Assembly: GCF_000699445.3 (NCBI RefSeq)
Contig: NC_067201.1
Coordinates: 22,572,533 to 22,636,532 of the forward strand
Origin: Schistosoma haematobium
Taxonomy: Eukaryota > Platyhelminthes > Trematoda > Strigeidida > Schistosomatidae
Direction of reading: 5' to 3'
Length of the DNA stretch: 64,000 nucleotides
A program made the position numbers and the translations under genes. Positions 54,001 through 60,000 of the stretch are shown here, in pieces. Position 1 is the stretch's first letter, and each line of letters opens with the position of its first letter. The notes below the pieces were generated by a model. That model was not told where the DNA came from. It ran no database searches and saw nothing but the letters and a program-made list of their open reading frames with translations.

Positions 54001-57000
54001 AGAAAGTGCGCGAGTCAAAATCCTATAGAAATGCCCGAGATAGCCAATTTCGTCAATACACATTTGAACATAACTTTCGAACGGCTTAACCGATTTCGCT
54101 CATTGATTTTCTGTGGGAGTTCTCTTGCATATATCTGCTTGACAACTTACAACACATTGTAAGATGAATGAATGAAATGCAAGATGTATCAATGAAATCG
54201 GTTAATCAGCAAACCAATTTTACGTATGAGCAGTGAGAAAAACTTGCCAAAGTAATCATGCTGAACCATCCTTAGTATGAATGGTAAACCTCCAGTCTCA
54301 TATGAGACCTTCAGCTCTACATAGCAATATAGCTTATACAGTATATCACATATATGTAGGGTAGTAAATGAAATAGCCCAGCCTGAAGCGTTAGGGCTTG
54401 AACAATGCTTAAAACCCATTGTCTGCTGTCGGAATACTATCAATTTTGACTGTGACGTTCGAACATCTTAATCGATTTTGCTCATTGATTTTCTCTGGCA
54501 GTTTTCTTACGTTTTATTTCGTTTACAATATGACGTTTACAGGTAACATTCTATGTTTGGATTTAAATTTATCTGATGAGAAGGAGTAATGGTTCTTTAA
54601 AAAGATCCATCTTTAGAAAACAAACATGGAATGGACAGCTAACCAACTTCTATAGCTGGGTTCCGTTAAGTAGAAAGAGAAATCTCATCCACTCTTTATG
54701 TTATCGAATACGTCAGATATGCAGTAAGGAATGCATTAACGAAGAACTTGAATTCCTCAAGAAAACCCTGACGGAAAATGGTTACCCAGAACGGTTCATA
54801 GAAAAGAATATGAATAGAAGTAGTTGTGATAAGAAACCTAGTTGCTCCGTTACGAAGAAAAACCTTTACATAAGTCTGGAATTTAAAGGTGATCGAACAT
54901 CAGAAGTAATCAAAAATCGTCTAACAACAACTATCAGAAGAACATTTAATGCAGCTAAATTGCGAATAATCTTCACGAGTAGGAACTTAATTTCTGTGTC
55001 CATTAAACACAAGCTTCCGCGTCTGGTCGCCTCCATGTGCATCTACCAGTTCACCTGCTCTTGTGGAGCAAGGTACATTGGCCGTAGCCAGCGCTCGCTT
55101 TCAACTCGGATACGGGAACATGTTCCAGCTTGGTTCTATAAGAGGGTAAGGAAAGCAGTTAGAAGTTGTATACTTGAACACCTAATCGACTGTAACCATC
55201 CCACAGATCCAAAAAATGAATTTAAGGTTGTTTATATGATTCGTTCAAATCTGCCCAGATTTCTTCGCATCCAACTTTTAAAAATAGCCGAAGCTCTTAC
55301 CATCCAGGAGCTTAAACCAGAACTATGCGTACTGATAGAATCACCAAGAAACAAACAATTATGTGAGGATTAATTACTAGTTTGATGATGGATCATTAGA
55401 ATGTCTTGTCCAGATAGTTGTGATAATGTTACAAGTGACTAATTTATTACATGACCACTAAATGTCTTGATGATACTCAGTTAAATCGTTAATTTATCGT
55501 CTGTTTAGATGTGTCGGAGAGAATAAACATGTTTTTTTTGTTCAGTTGCTTGAGTCGTGTGAGATTGAACCATATAAGAGGAGAACAGTTAGGTTGATCT
55601 AATCTGGCTCTTTACTAGCTCATCTAGATAGTCCACTAATATAAGTGACCTGCGGCTAACCAATGATACGTGAAATATGAAGTAACAGCCGAGAGTAACA
55701 TTAAAGGACTATTGGTCCAAAATGCAGTTCCACACATTCGTTCGTTCAATGAACAAAATAGAGAACAACCCAGCAAATAGATAAGATCTAAATTATGCAC
55801 TTCGAATTTGTGAATCATTCATACAGTAAAAAAAAGAGCAAATTACTGATTACATATCCACAAGTGAGATTGAGCTGTACCGTTTAGGTTGTCACATAAA
55901 AGTTTGGACGGTGTCCGAATCTGCTGAAAACCAATGTAAAATTACCCTAGCCCACCAGATTATATTATATTATATAACATTAATGACCGAACTTTAAAAA
56001 AATAAGAACAATCAGATTCTCAATCAATGGTGCATAACTATAGTACATGTTATAGATCCTGAAATTAGGAGTGGGGGGGGGCCAGGGGAAGAATTCGATC
56101 ACATCTAACAATGCTGTTGCTTATTGATAATAACTTACAACAATAAGTAAAAAAAAACTGTTTTGATCTTGAAAATGTACATCAAGTGATCAACATAAGT
56201 AGTATCTTACCATTGAACAACTATGTATAAAGCATGTCTTTTCTAAATTCTTTTCTGGTCTACCAATATGTGAAATTTCAATTAAATACATAGAATTATT
56301 TATTATATTCAATAGATTGGATCTAATTAAAGATGGTAATGACCAATAAATGAAACTTTCATTATGATTTATTTGTTCAAATGTTAAATTACAATCCATG
56401 GAAGGATTCACTAACAGAAAGAAAAAGAAAATATAGAACAAGAATAGTATAATTAATCCTTAAAACAAATATCATTGATACAATGATAGTTTGTAGTTTC
56501 TAGTACCATGGCATACCTACATAAAACTTGTATAAAAACACTGCCAGGCAAGTTCGACACACTGCCTTTTTGTGGCATTACTTTGATTTACGAAATTGAG
56601 AGGATGAAAAGCGAATATCCGGCAAATTAACCGGGTTGGTCCACCTAGGAGAGTTGGAAAATCCTGATTCCTAATCAGTGGTGCACATAGGATCCAGGAT
56701 CGTCAGGGAACAAAAAGGTGTATGAATCAATCGTTGGTCACCGGCAACCATGAGATTGCATCTCCTTACGTTGTTCCACTACCTTGTGGATTAGACGTTT
56801 AGTTTAAAGGATCGGGTTGCGGCCTACTAAGAAAACCACCTGATTTGGATTAGGAATCCGGACAGTACCCCAGCTTTCGCAAAAATCGAATGATCGCATA
56901 TCTATTTGGTGCCTTCTTGCAACAATATTTATATGTTTAAATAAATAAATAAATAAAGTAAGTAAATTTAAATCGGTTGTTCTCCCTTCTGGGCAGACCG

Positions 57001-60000
57001 ATGTATTCATACTTTTCAAGTCAATTGTTCGATTATTAACCTTGACTAATTCTATGCGAGTGTATGTGTATTCATTATTTATCCTATTCATGACATATCT
57101 GTAACTTATTTTTGTCCGACTATAAATATCGAGTTATACTTGATCAAAACAAGTTGTTTCCCTCGAGTTCTTCGCTTTGCATCGCTTCCCTTTCCTGCTT
57201 CTTATTCTGAATGTCTGTTTGAGTAAACGAATGTTTAAAATATATTCCTGCAGCATGACGCATAATTGGCTTCTTATTACCGTCGTCACACAAACGGGGT
57301 TAGCTTAAGTAATAAATGGAGCTAAACGAAATATTCCTATTCATTTCTGTTCATCCAAACTGAAGTCAGACAATATCATCATACCGGGCATAAAACGTTT
57401 ATGGTATAAAAAAGAAAGCAATCATATTGAAAAGTGTGTAACAATTTTGAGTAATTGATAGATCCATCAGTGTCTTCTACAAGTTTCTCTATCTATAAAC
57501 TCTGAAAAGACAACGACCTGATGGATAAAGTGTGTTTATATTCTAGAAATCCCTCAAAAGATTCAAACAGGCTGTTAAGAGTTCGAACGATGTTCCTAGT
57601 AGTTAGAGCTAAGTTCTTAGGGTTAGCACTAAGCGTTTAGAGTCTTTTTTTGCATTATGAAACCACATCAGCTATAATATAATCAAACGGATATCGAAAT
57701 TAGAGCCTGGATTAATCTTTTATATTTAATCTAAAGAGTCAAGATTAAGGGTTTGATACGCGGAACACTATCAGATTTATATAAATCGCGCTATGACCTG
57801 AAAGTCGAAATCTTGCTTCCGATTCGCTCGTCGTTATACACCGATTTCACCTGCAAATTAATCTGATATTGAGCCAATCGGAAATCGGTCAGATGATGGG
57901 TGTACGTAGTTGATCAAAAGTTGTTTTACATTGCTAAGGAATGAGACATAATAAAGACATAACGAATATCTTCCTCACTATATCTTTTCATCCGAGCAGC
58001 CCATTGGGTTTGCGCATAGGACGACTGTGTGTCAAAATTAAACTCACACAATGTCCAATGTAATACATAACATTCCGTTAACATGTATCATACTGCAATG
58101 TTTGATAGTTGAAGGTATTACATGGAAATCCAGCGTGACTTAGGTTTTGTGCTAGTTGAGATTTGTAAAAAAAAGTTGTTCCCGCAGTCTTCAGTTAGTG
58201 GAGGCTGTATTCATGATTCAAACCTGAATCAATCATTTTAATGATCTAAAAAATTGTCATTAAGATACTGAGTATTCAAACGACCAACTATAAGACTGGT
58301 GTTCGTACACTGATCAATAGCTGAGTGAGTAGTAACCAAGGACATATTTGTCTAGTCTATGAGTGTTAATCACAACAGCATTACTTCATTTAAAATATTA
58401 AGTCATTCCACTATATTTACAGAGGCTTCGAATTTGGTCAGAAAGAAGTCTTTGCGATTAATCAGTCATTAAATCCTAACAACTATAAGTATGTTTAACT
58501 ACCATCTACATAGTTGTGTGATGTTAGTTAGTGTATAAGTAAGTTAGAATAAAACCAAACTACGATGTGACATCAGTCTATGAAATTATTAGTTATCGGA
58601 ATGGGCTTCGTTGGTAAGTTCAGACTATCTGGTGTAAATGTCTAACTGATTCTCGTAGTTAATTGTTTGAGACATCGATTGGCTTGATCGAGAATCGGTT
58701 GTAATGGTGCATATAAATATATTCTTTATCTTTCCTTAGACTTCGATTTTTTTAGATAAACTTGGGCTTTTTACTTCACTAATTCCTTCCGCCTGACATC
58801 CCCTACCAACACTGATATTGTTGCTCATCGCATATTTGTCTTGATTACCTCATTGAAGATGTTCATTCGGTGTGGTATATCAGCTGATTCATATATGTTA
58901 CGGATACTACGTTGATTATGACTGACTGACATATATATGAAGCTTATGTGTCTGAGTCTAAGTAGATTATAATTGGTTGTCAGTCTAACACGTTGAATAG
59001 ATTTAAATGAAAAGCACATTTTATTTACTCGATGGGAAAAGTTAAGTTTGTGATCGATTGATAACTCGTCATTGTCAAAATCCAAAATGGTTCATTTCAT
59101 TCTGTTAATGGTTTATAGTTTATTTTTTTTAGTTGAAGTTAGCAGTCCATGACGAATGAGTTATTATGGATTGATATCATGTCTTTGTTTAAAAATCATA
59201 TGATTTGTCCTACTCGACTACTGCATTATTCGAGTCCAAGTAGGCGGTATTTGGACATACATATAACACACGTCGACAAAATGAGTCAACCGAACTATCA
59301 CAATAACTTAGAAAGCTAGACAGGACTAGTCTGATTCACAGTGTGCAGTAACGACTGTCCTAGGGATTGAAATCACGAACCTTAGGTCGAACAATGGTTA
59401 TTGATTCGAATTTCCAATCTCAATTAGGTCGTGGTACTGTATGAACATCAACTATTTCCATCCGTTATAAATTTTTATTCTTGAAAAGGTTAAGGAAAAA
59501 GGTTTATGAAGGCTACAAGTATCTGATCATGGGATATTTAGAGAACCGTTCTTGCATACTGTGGAACCATCAAATGAGTAATTCTGAGGATGAAGGCAAG
59601 GTACTAAGTGGAGAAAAAAACTCGCTGCTGAGGCTGTAAACTTTAGTCAACCAAGAAAATCATCACATCGGTGACACCTACTAACGGAGAGATCAATTTT
59701 AAAAAATGAAGTAGCAAAGCACAAATCAAAACGGGCTTTTAATCTACAAAGTCAAAAAATTTAACTTCTAATGGTTTGCTGTTGCACCGATATAAGTATT
59801 CTTGATCGAACCTTGGAATATGTATGTGTTCTGAGGATTTTCTCGATATGACCACTTTGTAACAGATTTAGTAGAAAAGATTAATTATGGCTAGCAGTGG
59901 AATCTAGATTGCGCATTTCGCCCTGTTGAAAACTTATCAGCTGGATGTAACAGAATCCCTGAGTTGATGTCCACCTTCATGAATCGAACATATTACCTTT

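Noticed and set aside
56190..56441. Hydrophobic start ([10 protein letters not shown]) as a signal peptide of the receptor
   Set aside because: It is the pyrimidine tract before the exon 2 acceptor; exon 1 joins upstream in phase.
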